Origin: Armatimonadota bacterium
Lineage (GTDB): Bacteria; Armatimonadota; Fimbriimonadia; Fimbriimonadales; ATM1
Assembly: GCA_021324165.1 (NCBI GenBank)
Contig: JAJPJR010000080.1
Location: 1-38,720, forward strand
Reading direction: 5' to 3'
DNA: 38,720 nt
The notes under the pieces were generated by a model. It did no database searches. It was not told where the DNA came from and saw nothing but the letters and a program-made list of their open reading frames with translations. Each line of letters starts with the position of its first letter. Position 1 is the first letter of the stretch. The position numbers and the translations under genes are program-made. Positions 1 to 7,255 of the stretch are shown here, piece by piece.

Positions 1-90
1 CAGTAGCCTTTGGACTGCCCAACGCCTTGCTTTGGGCTTTATCATCCCCTTGGTCAATTGAATTGAAAACTAAATTGGAGAAACCACACA

Positions 91-402
91 ATGAGAACGA
101 TGGTACGTGCAGTCTTGCCGGTGAAGAAAGGCAACGAGTTATTGAAAAGCGGCAAAATCCAGGAAGTCATTGAACATGTGATGACGGAACTCAAGCCGGA
201 ATCCGCCTACTTTTTTGCAGAAAAAGGGCAGCGGAGCATGATGTTCGTGTTTGATATGCCGGATGCGAGCGACATCCCGAGGGTGGCAGAAGCGCTGTTT
301 TTCGGACTTCATGCCGAAGTCACCTTTACACCCGTGATGAATGCCGACGATCTCAAGAAGGGCGTAGAGAAGGCCGGGCCGGTGATTGCGAAATTTGGAT
401 AA
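91..402 (+). CDS. Small conserved-type protein, possible ferredoxin-like alpha+beta barrel
   Basis: This is a 103-residue protein with no signal peptide or membrane segment, so it is probably cytosolic. I do not recognise the family with certainty. The alternation of predicted strands and helices (strand near residues 3-10, helix 13-34, strand 37-42, strand 47-53, helix 58-72, strand 74-82, helix 85-97) fits a dimeric ferredoxin-like barrel of the DUF3303/ABM type. That is inference from the pattern, not a match. GGAG at 77-80 is the ribosome binding site for the ATG at 91; a second in-frame ATG at 100 is possible. A TAAATT box at 71-76 could be a -10 element. It stands alone, with 95 bases before the next gene. 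Confidence 0.75.
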   Translation: MRTMVRAVLPVKKGNELLKSGKIQEVIEHVMTELKPESAYFFAEKGQRSMMFVFDMPDASDIPRVAEALFFGLHAEVTFTPVMNADDLKKGVEKAGPVIAKFG

Positions 403-497
403 AACTTGGGGCGAAACGATCCCAATCCTCGGCCGTCCTGAACTTTGGCGCATCTGATCATCGCAAGAGTATGGTGGGCCGGGGAGGAACCTGAACC

Positions 498-2030
498 ATG
501 AACATCGTTGCAGCGGCGATCGCCTTTTCGCCCATCGCATTCGAAGCTGCCGACACAAAGATCATCGCAGCGTCGCTTTTCAAAAACGGCTACGCAGTCG
601 TCACCCGCGAGGCTAAGCTTTCAGGCGCCGAAAACCTTGTTTTCGACCTGCCCCGCGCCGTCATGGGCACCCTGTGGATCACCGCCACACCGGGCGTCAA
701 ACTAAGAGACGCCGTCGTCACTTCGTTGGACTCCACAACCGACCGTGACGTTGCGAATCTCGATGAGTTTCTCGGCGCGAACGTCGGGGCGAACATGACG
801 CTGATTTTGACGGACGGCACGCTCACGGGCACCCTGCGTTCGTCCGCCGGGAACATCATCGTCATTGAAACCACGGATTCCAAACAGATTGTGGCTATTC
901 AAAAAGGGTTGATTCAGAAGGTGATGTCCGATAAAGGTTCGCTTGTCTATAAAATGAAGCAGCCAAGTTCGAAGCCAGCACTTCGCGTCCGCGTGGAAGG
1001 AACAACGGGAGGCTCGCTTTACATCGTCTCGTTGGAGCGCGGGATGACCTGGGCGCCCGCGTATGCGGTAGACATCACCGATCCGAAACGCGCTCATGTC
1101 GTTGCTAAGGCGACTGTTATGAACGATCTTGGACCGATCGAAGGAATAGAATTGCGATTGATTACGGGATTCCCGAACATGCCGTTCATTAACCTGTTCG
1201 ATCCACTGACCACGCAAGAAAACCTCTATCAATGGGCCGACAGACTGATGCAAACCGGAACTCCCGACCAGCTGCGCAGGGCGCAGGGTTTCGGCGGACA
1301 GATGGCCCGCAATGCCGCTTATCAATTCGACGCCAACTTCGACGAGGCTTTCCCCCCAAATGCGACTCCGGGAATTCAAAACGAAGACCTGTTCTTCTAC
1401 CGTCTGCCCGCCGTCACGCTGAAAACAGGAGACCGAGGCTATTACATTCAAACCGCGTTCGATTCTGATTATGAACACATCTACGAATGGCAGATTGATG
1501 ACAAGATTCAAGATGAAGCATATCGAAGTCCAAATCAGCCCGATCTGCCGAACGATGTCTGGCACAGTATTCGATTCAAGAATAACGCCAAACAGCCGCT
1601 CAGCACAGCCAGCGCGGTTACAATGAAAGACGGCGAAATTCTTGGTCAAGATATGCTGACCTACACCAGCCCTGGCGCAGAGGCGCGCGTGAAAATCACT
1701 AAGGCGATGGATGTGAGGGCGGAAGACCTCGAAGAAGAGATAGACCGCAAACGGCAAGCCGCAACTTTTCGAGGCGTCAGTTATGACCTCGTTACATTGA
1801 AAGGAACGCTGTCGGTTACGAATCGCAAAGCGGAAGATGTCAAACTTGAAATCACCAAGGATCTAACGGGAGAAGTCAAATCTGCCGACGGGCCGCCGAA
1901 GATCACGGCGCAGGCGAAAGGGCTCCGCGCGGTGAATCCGAAGCAGAAAGTTCAATGGACGACGACGATCAAGCCCGGGGAGAAGAAGGTCATCACCTAC
2001 ACGTACACCGTCTACGTGACCCGGTTGTGA
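498..2030 (+). CDS. DUF4139 domain-containing exported protein
   Basis: The 510-residue protein has a short hydrophobic N-terminus (residues 2-18) that probably acts as a signal peptide. The central and C-terminal parts have the DUF4139 look: an early strand-rich segment, the phrase 'LERGMTWAPAYAVDI' around residues 179-193, a segment on differences in expressed 'KATVMNDLGPIEGIELRLITG' type around 202-222, and a C-terminal beta domain ending in repeated T/Y/V residues with 'PGEKKVITYTYTVYV'. Proteins of this family are envelope-associated, and their biochemical role is largely unknown. The usual long coiled coil of DUF4140/4139 proteins is missing, so this is a compact variant. A good ribosome site (GGAGGA, 483-488) sets the ATG at 498. 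The stop codon lies inside the -10 region of the next gene. Confidence 0.75.
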   Translation: MNIVAAAIAFSPIAFEAADTKIIAASLFKNGYAVVTREAKLSGAENLVFDLPRAVMGTLWITATPGVKLRDAVVTSLDSTTDRDVANLDEFLGANVGANMTLILTDGTLTGTLRSSAGNIIVIETTDSKQIVAIQKGLIQKVMSDKGSLVYKMKQPSSKPALRVRVEGTTGGSLYIVSLERGMTWAPAYAVDITDPKRAHVVAKATVMNDLGPIEGIELRLITGFPNMPFINLFDPLTTQENLYQWADRLMQTGTPDQLRRAQGFGGQMARNAAYQFDANFDEAFPPNATPGIQNEDLFFYRLPAVTLKTGDRGYYIQTAFDSDYEHIYEWQIDDKIQDEAYRSPNQPDLPNDVWHSIRFKNNAKQPLSTASAVTMKDGEILGQDMLTYTSPGAEARVKITKAMDVRAEDLEEEIDRKRQAATFRGVSYDLVTLKGTLSVTNRKAEDVKLEITKDLTGEVKSADGPPKITAQAKGLRAVNPKQKVQWTTTIKPGEKKVITYTYTVYVTRL

Positions 2031-2036
2031 TACAAT
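2031..2036 (+). promoter_or_regulatory. Extended -10 box of a likely leaderless promoter
   Basis: TACAAT lies only five bases before the ATG of the glutathione peroxidase gene and is preceded by TG at 2028-2029, giving an extended -10 element (TG-n-TACAAT). Transcription would start at or next to the A of the ATG, so the mRNA would have no leader. The TGA stop of the preceding gene supplies the TG. No convincing -35 is visible. The function is inferred from geometry. Confidence 0.5.
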
Positions 2037-2041
2037 GAGCC

Positions 2042-2563
2042 ATGATCATTTCGCTGGCACTAACCATGACTTTGCATCACTCGCCCCTCGACTTCGACAT
2101 GACCGACATTGACGGCAAGCCTGTCCACCTGAGCAAATACAAAGGCAAGGTGGTGATGATCGTCAACGTAGCAAGCAAATGCGGCTACACGCCCCAGTAC
2201 GCCGATCTGGAAGCCGTTTATGAAAAATACAAGGACAAAGGCCTGGTGATTCTCGGCTTTCCTGCAAACGATTTTGGCGCGCAGGAGCCCGGTACGAATG
2301 AGGAGATCAAAACGTTTTGCACTTCGAAATACAACGTTTCGTTCCCGATGTTTTCCAAAATCACCGTGGTGGGAGACCAGATCAACCCGCTGTACAAGTT
2401 CCTTACCGACAAAGAGACCGACGGCGAATACGCAGGGCCGATCAAATGGAATTTCACGAAGTTTCTGGTTTCAAAAAGCGGAAACGTGGTCGCGAGATTC
2501 GAGCCCAAAATCAAGCCGAGCGATGATGTGGTAATCAAAACCATCGAAAAAGAACTCGGCTGA
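2042..2563 (+). CDS. gpx: Glutathione peroxidase family protein, probably thioredoxin-dependent
   Basis: This 173-residue thiol peroxidase reduces hydroperoxides. The peroxidatic cysteine is C47 in 'NVASKCGYT'. The partner residues of the catalytic tetrad are Q81 in 'FGAQEPG' and W136-N137 in 'KWNFTKFLV'. C93 in 'FCTSKYNVSFP' sits where thioredoxin-dependent members of the family carry their resolving cysteine, so thioredoxin rather than glutathione is the likely reductant. It is the cysteine form, not a selenoprotein. The first eight residues (MIISLALT) are hydrophobic but too short for a clear signal peptide. The protein is probably cytosolic, and M9 at 2066 is an alternative start. There is no Shine-Dalgarno sequence, which agrees with the leaderless promoter at 2031-2036. 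Confidence 0.93.
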   Translation: MIISLALTMTLHHSPLDFDMTDIDGKPVHLSKYKGKVVMIVNVASKCGYTPQYADLEAVYEKYKDKGLVILGFPANDFGAQEPGTNEEIKTFCTSKYNVSFPMFSKITVVGDQINPLYKFLTDKETDGEYAGPIKWNFTKFLVSKSGNVVARFEPKIKPSDDVVIKTIEKELG

Positions 2564-2679
2564 TCCTGAAAAACTTTACAGCCGGGATCGGGAACACGCA
2601 ACCCGGGCAGTGGGTCTAAGGTGATGCATTTGCGCCGGTTCGCGCTCGAATCGGCGCGCACAACAAAGGAGGTATCTCT

Positions 2680-3105
2680 ATGTTGGCTCTCACACTCGCG
2701 AGCGTTTTTTTCGGCGTATCGCATCTTCAAGGAATCATCGTTACCGTGAACGGAACACCGGTTGATTTCCCCGACGCGCAGCCGCGCATGGTCCAAGGCC
2801 GCGTGTTGGTGCCGCTTCGAGGCGCGTTCGAAGCGATGAAAGCGACGGTGAATTGGGATCCCACCACCCAAACGGTGATCTGCTACAAAAACGATAAAAC
2901 CGTGAAACTGCAGATAGACTCCGGTTGGGCGGAAGTCAACGGAACCCGCGTCCCAATGGATGTTCCCGCGCAGATCATCAACCATCGAACAATGATTCCG
3001 CTTCGGTTGATCAGCGAATCGCTCGGATGCGACGTAACTTGGGATGCGATGACTCAAACGGTTGTCATCGAATCCGTGCTGATTAAACCTGCAAAAACCT
3101 CTTAG
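2680..3105 (+). CDS. Exported stalk-domain (copper amine oxidase N-like) protein
   Basis: The 141-residue protein has a short hydrophobic N-terminal segment (residues 2-17) and then two tandem halves of the copper-amine-oxidase-N/stalk fold. Each half opens with a 'VNGTPV' or 'VNGTRV' strand (residues 23-28 and 86-91), continues with 'RVLVPLRGAFEAM' or 'RTMIPLRLISESL' (41-53, 103-115), and closes with 'VNWDPTTQTV' or 'VTWDAMTQTV' (57-66, 119-128). Such domains are found in surface and secreted proteins of Gram-positives and Armatimonadota, often as scaffolds; despite the name they do not bind copper catalytically. The start is fixed by a strong ribosome site, AAAGGAGGT at 2665-2673. No enzymatic domain is attached. 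Confidence 0.88.
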   Translation: MLALTLASVFFGVSHLQGIIVTVNGTPVDFPDAQPRMVQGRVLVPLRGAFEAMKATVNWDPTTQTVICYKNDKTVKLQIDSGWAEVNGTRVPMDVPAQIINHRTMIPLRLISESLGCDVTWDAMTQTVVIESVLIKPAKTS

Positions 3106-3197
3106 GCCCGGCGATCATCCCCCAAAAGTACCAACCAGACGGAACCTTCGCTTGGAAACTCCAGTCTGAACGTGTGCCTTGACAATCAACCAACAAT

Positions 3198-3222
3198 CGC
3201 TGAGCGATCAGCGAAAAGGAGG
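3198..3222 (+). promoter_or_regulatory. Small hairpin with GNRA tetraloop abutting a strong Shine-Dalgarno
   Basis: CGCTGA (3198-3203) and TCAGCG (3208-3213) form a perfect six-base-pair stem closed by GCGA, a GNRA-type loop. The Shine-Dalgarno AAAAGGAGG (3214-3222) follows directly, five bases before the ATG at 3228. A hairpin stacked against the ribosome site may stabilise the mRNA or tune initiation. TTGACA at 3179-3184 could be a -35 element, but no good -10 is placed for it. The regulatory role is inference. Confidence 0.35.
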
Positions 3223-3227
3223 CGAAC

Positions 3228-3740
3228 ATGAAAAGGCAGATGCTTCTCGCCGCGATTGCGGCAGCGATCATCAATCCTCAATCGGCCCCGTTTGCGGCCG
3301 CCGACACACGCCACCGCCCTAATCTGCGAACGGTCGTAATCACCATCGGCAGAATTGCGGCGATTGACAACATGGACGCAAATCTTTTGGTGCCCGACCG
3401 CGCGGACTTCTATGTGAAAGCCGCAGTGAACGGTCATTGGAAGCGCACCGAAACGATGTTCGGAAAGGACCGAACTTCCCGCGCCATGCAGTTGATGTTT
3501 CCAGTCTCAGGCAGCATCGCTCGCATCCACATGCAGCTGTTTGATGATGACGGCGGCATCGAGGGCCGCGACGACCGCTGCGACATCAACCCTATGCGCG
3601 GTGCCCGCGAACTCGATATCGTCTATAACCTGAACACCGGAAGAATCAGCGGCGATGTGTCGGGTTATCGCGGTTCGCCAATCACGGTTGTTGGTCATGG
3701 CGATGCCAACCGCGCCCGAATCACTTTCACGATTCGATAG
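3228..3740 (+). CDS. Exported hypothetical protein, beta-rich
   Basis: I do not recognise this 170-residue protein. Residues 1-25 form a clear signal peptide (MKRQ, a hydrophobic AAIAAAII core, and an AFAA|AD-like cut near 24-26). The mature part is beta-rich: 'VVITIGRIAAIDNMDANL', then 'ADFYVKAAVNG', then 'IARIHMQLFDDDGG', then 'DRCDINPMRGARELDIVYNL', then 'SGDVSGYRGSPITVVGHG'. The acidic DDD and RDDRCDIN loops resemble metal-binding loops of C2-like beta sandwiches, which is a hypothesis only. A strong ribosome site at 3214-3222 sets the start. A hairpin at 3768-3804 probably terminates the transcript. Confidence 0.75.
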   Translation: MKRQMLLAAIAAAIINPQSAPFAAADTRHRPNLRTVVITIGRIAAIDNMDANLLVPDRADFYVKAAVNGHWKRTETMFGKDRTSRAMQLMFPVSGSIARIHMQLFDDDGGIEGRDDRCDINPMRGARELDIVYNLNTGRISGDVSGYRGSPITVVGHGDANRARITFTIR

Positions 3741-3767
3741 CGCGCCCTCGCTCGGCATGGATGCCCT

Positions 3768-3817
3768 GTGCCCCCAGTTGACGCTTCAAACGCAATGGGG
3801 GCACAAAGTTTTGAACG
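3768..3817 (+). terminator. Likely intrinsic terminator
   Basis: GTGCCCCCA (3768-3776) pairs with TGGGGGCAC (3796-3804), and TTG/CAA extends the stem inward after a one-base bulge. The stem is followed by AAAGTTTTG, which is only a short T-run. It lies 28 bases after the stop of the exported protein gene, so it probably ends that transcript. Confidence 0.55.
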
Positions 3818-3858
3818 GCGATGCCGAAAACTGATCACTTCGGGTAAAGATACAAACG

Positions 3859-4491
3859 ATGATCGCATTGACCCCACTTGCCTTCGTTTCGCAAACACCT
3901 CCCGAAGCCGAAGCGCTGCTTGCCAAGATGCGCGCTGCGTATCAAGCGGTGAAGTCGGCCAAGTTCACGGTTCAGTTCGAAGCGGCCGATTCGACAGGTC
4001 CGACCGTCACAGGGTCGGTGAATTACGAATACATGAGTCCGAGCAAACTTCGGGCTGAATTCACCGTGCCGCCGCAGGCGCCTTTTCGCCTCATCTGCAA
4101 CGGCAAGGCGATCGCGATCTTCACTTCTGCAGGAAAGAGGCGCGAGTTTAGTTTCTCCTTCAAAACCTTGAGCGCCAATCTGCCTACCAATTTGGAAACG
4201 ATCTGCTTTTATGACGCTGAGCATGAACTTTCTGTGGGCAAGGGCGGAAACATGGCCCACAGCAAACTGCAAGTCCTGACAAGCGTGCCATGGAACGACA
4301 AAAAATGGACGGTGCTCCGGGAAACCGATTCCGCGGAGGACATCACCGTGGACTACTTTATTGACCCTGCCAGCAGCCTCATCTACAGGACGCTCGGCTC
4401 CGAAATCTCGTCCAAAAAAACCTATATTGACGCCAGGGTAATCGCGCTCCAACTCAACCCCACGATTGACCCTTCCCGATTCGATCTCTGA
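3859..4491 (+). CDS. LolA-like/DUF2092-type lipoprotein-carrier-fold exported protein
   Basis: This 210-residue protein has a short N-terminal hydrophobic stretch (residues 2-10), then 'PEAEALLAKMRAAYQAVKSAKFTVQFEA' (about 15-42), the helix-plus-first-strand opening typical of LolA/LolB-like half-barrels. Continuing strands follow ('VTGSVNYEYMSPSKLRAEFT', 'FRLICNGKAIAIFTSAGK', 'TVDYFIDPASSLIYRTLG'). In LolA-like proteins the open barrel holds the lipid tails of lipoproteins in the periplasm; many diverged family members exist whose cargo is not known. There is no ribosome site in front of the ATG. The next gene, encoding a beta-barrel-like protein, starts 69 bases later, so both may serve the envelope. 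The fold assignment is from pattern and the function is unproven. Confidence 0.7.
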   Translation: MIALTPLAFVSQTPPEAEALLAKMRAAYQAVKSAKFTVQFEAADSTGPTVTGSVNYEYMSPSKLRAEFTVPPQAPFRLICNGKAIAIFTSAGKRREFSFSFKTLSANLPTNLETICFYDAEHELSVGKGGNMAHSKLQVLTSVPWNDKKWTVLRETDSAEDITVDYFIDPASSLIYRTLGSEISSKKTYIDARVIALQLNPTIDPSRFDL

Positions 4492-4560
4492 ATCCGGGGA
4501 AATTCAGGGTTGCGGGCCCGCTCGAACGTTCGGGTATACACACCCGATTCAGGAGGGGAA

Positions 4561-5298
4561 ATGCATTTCAGAATCTATGCTGCGATCGCTGCCTGCACCG
4601 CGGTCGCCGGTCTCGTCACTCGCGCTGAAGCGCATCACCGTGATTTCACTTTCATCCGCGACTGGTATCTGCCGTTTGCCGGAGAAAAAGAGCTTGAATC
4701 GCGCACGTCCTATTCGGCAAAAGACCAAACTTGGATACAAGAGTTCGAGTTCGAACTCGGAATCACCGACCATTTCGCGATCGAACCGGGAATCGAATTT
4801 CACCGCGATTCGGAAGAAGACTGGCACATTGACGGTTATGACGTTGAACTTCGGTTCAACTTCCTCAACTTCGCTTACAACACCATTCTGCCCGCGCTCA
4901 ACGTGGAATACGAACACCCCGTGGACGAAGAAGAGAACGACCACGGCGAACTCAAGTTCATCTTTTCCTATTACACTCCGCAAGGCGAAGATTTTTCGCT
5001 GAACCTGAACGTGGGGCAGGAGCTCGGAGGAGAAAAGGCGAAAGAAAGCGAGGTGCTGTTCGGATATGTGCGGCCGCTGAGCAAACCGGTGAAAGAGGAA
5101 GAGCACGGCTACCTGCTTGGATGGAGAGGCGGTTTCGAATCGCAATTCGACTTTCAAGAGCACACCCTTTGGCTCGGCCCCGTGGTCGTTTGCAAAGTGA
5201 ACAAGCACCTGAACGGTCTGGCAACCTGGCTCGTTCCGATCAGCCACCCCGAAGGGCAATCCTCGATTATCAAAGCGATTCTCGAATGGGAGTGGTAA
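4561..5298 (+). CDS. Outer-membrane beta-barrel-like protein
   Basis: The 245-residue protein has a signal peptide (residues 1-22, ending TRAEA|HH). The mature chain is rich in alternating aromatic/polar strands ('WIQEFEFELGITDHFAIEPGIEF', 'YDVELRFNFLNFAYNTILPALNVEYEH', 'GELKFIFSYYTP', 'FSLNLNVGQEL') and ends in W (KAILEWEW), as outer-membrane barrels often end in an aromatic residue. The substrate is unknown. The mature chain is markedly acidic (many E and D, for example DEEENDH) and starts with two histidines. AGGAGG at 4551-4556, four bases before the ATG, and the signal peptide both favour this start over an upstream in-frame GTG/ATG. TATACA at 4535-4540 may be a -10 element. Confidence 0.75.
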   Translation: MHFRIYAAIAACTAVAGLVTRAEAHHRDFTFIRDWYLPFAGEKELESRTSYSAKDQTWIQEFEFELGITDHFAIEPGIEFHRDSEEDWHIDGYDVELRFNFLNFAYNTILPALNVEYEHPVDEEENDHGELKFIFSYYTPQGEDFSLNLNVGQELGGEKAKESEVLFGYVRPLSKPVKEEEHGYLLGWRGGFESQFDFQEHTLWLGPVVVCKVNKHLNGLATWLVPISHPEGQSSIIKAILEWEW

Positions 5299-5330
5299 AT
5301 TCAGAACCTTCAGAAGGAGGCTGACGCTGT

Positions 5331-5414
5331 ATGGCAAAAAAGAAAGGCAAACAAGAGAAAAAACCGAAGTCCTCGGGCGGAAAAGAGAAGGGCAAAGGCT
5401 CTTCCAAGAAATAA
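5331..5414 (+). CDS. 27-residue lysine-rich small protein
   Basis: An ATG at 5331 opens a 27-codon frame with a strong ribosome site (AGAAGGAGG, 5312-5320). The peptide is 12/27 lysine, with only G, S, E, Q, P, A and M besides, and no hydrophobic core, so it must be disordered and highly basic. A perfect intrinsic terminator begins 24 bases after its TAA. A good ribosome site plus its own terminator argue that it is a real gene, perhaps co-transcribed with the barrel gene 32 bases upstream. I know no family for it. Binding to nucleic acid or ribosomes is a reasonable guess from charge alone. Confidence 0.65.
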   Translation: MAKKKGKQEKKPKSSGGKEKGKGSSKK

Positions 5415-5438
5415 GTCCGACCAGACGGAGTGTGAACC

Positions 5439-5470
5439 GAGCCGGCGCTTGCGCCGGCTCGCGGCTTTTA
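5439..5470 (+). terminator. Strong intrinsic terminator
   Basis: A perfect ten-base arm (GAGCCGGCGC, 5439-5448) pairs with GCGCCGGCTC (5451-5460) around a TT centre, effectively eight base pairs with a six-base loop or nine with four. GCGGCTTTTA follows. It closes the transcript that carries the barrel protein and the lysine-rich peptide. Confidence 0.8.
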
Positions 5471-5480
5471 GGGGCGTTGC

Positions 5481-5810
5481 GTGCCTCCCGCCCTATTTGC
5501 CAAAATGGCGGCCATCACAAAGAAACGAGCAAAAACACTGATCATCGAAGCGTTTGAACACGGCGGCTGCTGCCGTGTCCGCGATCCGTTCAGGCAGGCC
5601 GAAGAGGGCCCGGCTGTCTACAAAAAGGGTTACGAGGTGCGTCTTCCGGTTCGCACGAAGCGGGAGGCAAGAACGTTAGCGGCCGCACTCAAAGCGTGGG
5701 GAATTCACTCAGGGAAGCCGTTTGCGAAAGCCCGCCGGTACATCCTCCCCGTTTATGGCAAAAAGCAGATGGGAATGGTGTTTCAGATTCTTCAAAGCCC
5801 CCGATCATAA
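5481..5810 (+). CDS. Small basic hypothetical protein
   Basis: I do not recognise this 109-residue basic protein. It has no signal peptide or membrane segment. It contains a pair of cysteines in 'EHGGCCRVRDPF' (residues 26-37), a central 'YEVRLPVRTKREARTLAAALKAWGIHSGKPF' segment with strand-helix character, and a C-terminal strand near 'RRYILPVYGKKQMGMVFQIL'. Basic patches suggest nucleic acid contact, but that is inference. The first codon is GTG at 5481 with only a weak GGGG ten bases upstream; ATG at 5505 (residue 9) is an equally likely start. It stands between a terminator and the promoter of the oxidoreductase gene, so it is probably a single transcription unit. Confidence 0.6.
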   Translation: MPPALFAKMAAITKKRAKTLIIEAFEHGGCCRVRDPFRQAEEGPAVYKKGYEVRLPVRTKREARTLAAALKAWGIHSGKPFAKARRYILPVYGKKQMGMVFQILQSPRS

Positions 5811-5843
5811 CTCCCGGATGCCCCGCCCGCCGCCGGTTTGCGA

Positions 5844-5849
5844 TACAAT
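5844..5849 (+). promoter_or_regulatory. Candidate -10 box
   Basis: TACAAT lies 26 bases before the ATG of the Tat-exported oxidoreductase. It is the same hexamer as in front of the glutathione peroxidase gene. There is no Shine-Dalgarno between it and the ATG, and no clear -35. Confidence 0.4.
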
Positions 5850-5875
5850 AGGTGCGTCAGGTTTAACCCACAATC

Positions 5876-7255
5876 ATGAACGCCCCAAAACCGCAACCCA
5901 CTCGAAGACAGTTTTTGCACGCCGCCGGCGGGCTCGCCGTCGCCTCGATGCTTCCCAACCTGGAAGGAAAATCCTTCCACATCGCAGGCGATGACACGAT
6001 TAAAGTGGCGCTGGTCGGCTGCGGCGGAAGGGGAAGCGGAGCTGCCGTAAACGCCGTGAGCGTTCAGCGCGGGCCCGTGCAGCTGGTTGCCATGGCCGAT
6101 GTGTTCAAAGATCGCTTGGACGACTCGTTCACAAACCTTCAGAAAAACATCGCCGACAAAATGGACGTTCCGCCCGAGCGGCGGTTCTTGGGATTCGATG
6201 CATACAAGCATGCGATGGACGTTCTCCGCCCCGGCGATGTGGTGATTCTCACCACGCCCCCTGCTTTTCGGTGGGTGCATTTCAAGTACGCGATCGAAAA
6301 GAAGCTGAACGTTTTTATGGAAAAGCCGGTTTGCGTGGACGGCCCAACAAGTCGAAGAATGCTCGAACTGAACACGCAAGCGATGCAGGCCGGGTTGAAA
6401 GTGGGAGTCGGCTTGATGTCGCGCCACTGTGTGGGAATGCAGCAGCTCGCCGAAAGAATCAAAAATGGCGACCTGGGCGAAATCCACCTGATGCGCGGAT
6501 ACCGAATGCACGGACCCGCGGCTTCATCGCAATCCGTTCAAAAGCCCGACGACATGTCGCACCTTGAATATCAGATCAGACGGTTTCACAGTTTTCTTTG
6601 GGCAAGCGGCGGATGCTACGCCGACTTTTATATTCACCACATTGATCACCTTTGCTGGATGCGCGGCGCCCTGCCCATCAAAGCGCAGGGCGTCGGAGGG
6701 CGGCATTACAAAACCAATCGCGACGGCGTGCCGTTCGTTGATCAAAACTTCGACAGTTATGCCGTGGAATACACGTTTGCCGAAGGCGATAAGTTTTATT
6801 TCGAAGGCAGGTGCATCGAAGGAGCCGCAGGAATCTATTCCAGTTATGTGCACGGTTCTAAAGGCGTGGCGGTGGTTGCCAAATCGGGCGATTTCGGCGG
6901 TCCGCAAGCCATCTATAAGGGCCAGAACATCGAAGATTCCAACCGCCAATGGCAGTCAACCGACAAAAGCAACCCTTATCAAAACGAGTGGGAAGTTTTG
7001 ATCGGAAAAATCCGCGACGGCAAGCCGCACAACGAACTCAAAACCGGTGTGGAAACCTGCTTGGTAACCGCAATGGGACGCATGGCCGCCCACACGGGAC
7101 AAGAAATCACGTTCGAACAGATGCTGAAATGCGATCACGAATTCGCACCCGACGTGGATAAACTCACTTACGAATCCGCATCGCCGCTCATGCCGCTGAC
7201 CGATGGCCGTTATCCGATTCCCGAACCCGGAATCAAAAAGGAACGCGAGTTTTGA
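5876..7255 (+). CDS. Tat-exported Gfo/Idh/MocA-family oxidoreductase
   Basis: This 459-residue NAD(P)-dependent dehydrogenase probably acts on sugars or polyols outside the cytoplasm. Residues 9-14 (TRRQFL) plus the following AAGGLAVAS stretch form a twin-arginine signal, so it is exported folded with its cofactor. The Rossmann motif is GCGGRG (48-53). The family's 'EKP' lysine motif is at 149-151 (FMEKPV), and 'DFYIHHIDHLCWMRG' gives the histidine/aspartate region of the active site. Tat-targeted members are abundant in Planctomycetes, Acidobacteria and Armatimonadota, mostly with unknown sugar substrates. The stop overlaps the TTG start of the SUMF1-like gene by four bases, so the two are translationally coupled and may act on the same substrate. 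Confidence 0.92.
   Translation: MNAPKPQPTRRQFLHAAGGLAVASMLPNLEGKSFHIAGDDTIKVALVGCGGRGSGAAVNAVSVQRGPVQLVAMADVFKDRLDDSFTNLQKNIADKMDVPPERRFLGFDAYKHAMDVLRPGDVVILTTPPAFRWVHFKYAIEKKLNVFMEKPVCVDGPTSRRMLELNTQAMQAGLKVGVGLMSRHCVGMQQLAERIKNGDLGEIHLMRGYRMHGPAASSQSVQKPDDMSHLEYQIRRFHSFLWASGGCYADFYIHHIDHLCWMRGALPIKAQGVGGRHYKTNRDGVPFVDQNFDSYAVEYTFAEGDKFYFEGRCIEGAAGIYSSYVHGSKGVAVVAKSGDFGGPQAIYKGQNIEDSNRQWQSTDKSNPYQNEWEVLIGKIRDGKPHNELKTGVETCLVTAMGRMAAHTGQEITFEQMLKCDHEFAPDVDKLTYESASPLMPLTDGRYPIPEPGIKKEREF

Noticed and set aside
406-425. Small hairpin TTGGG/CCCAA after the first gene
   Set aside because: Only five base pairs and no T-run.
702-1757. A 351-codon open frame on the minus strand inside the DUF4139 gene
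   Set aside because: The plus frame is a recognisable family protein with a ribosome site; the minus translation has no domain look and is rich in H, R and C as antisense frames are.
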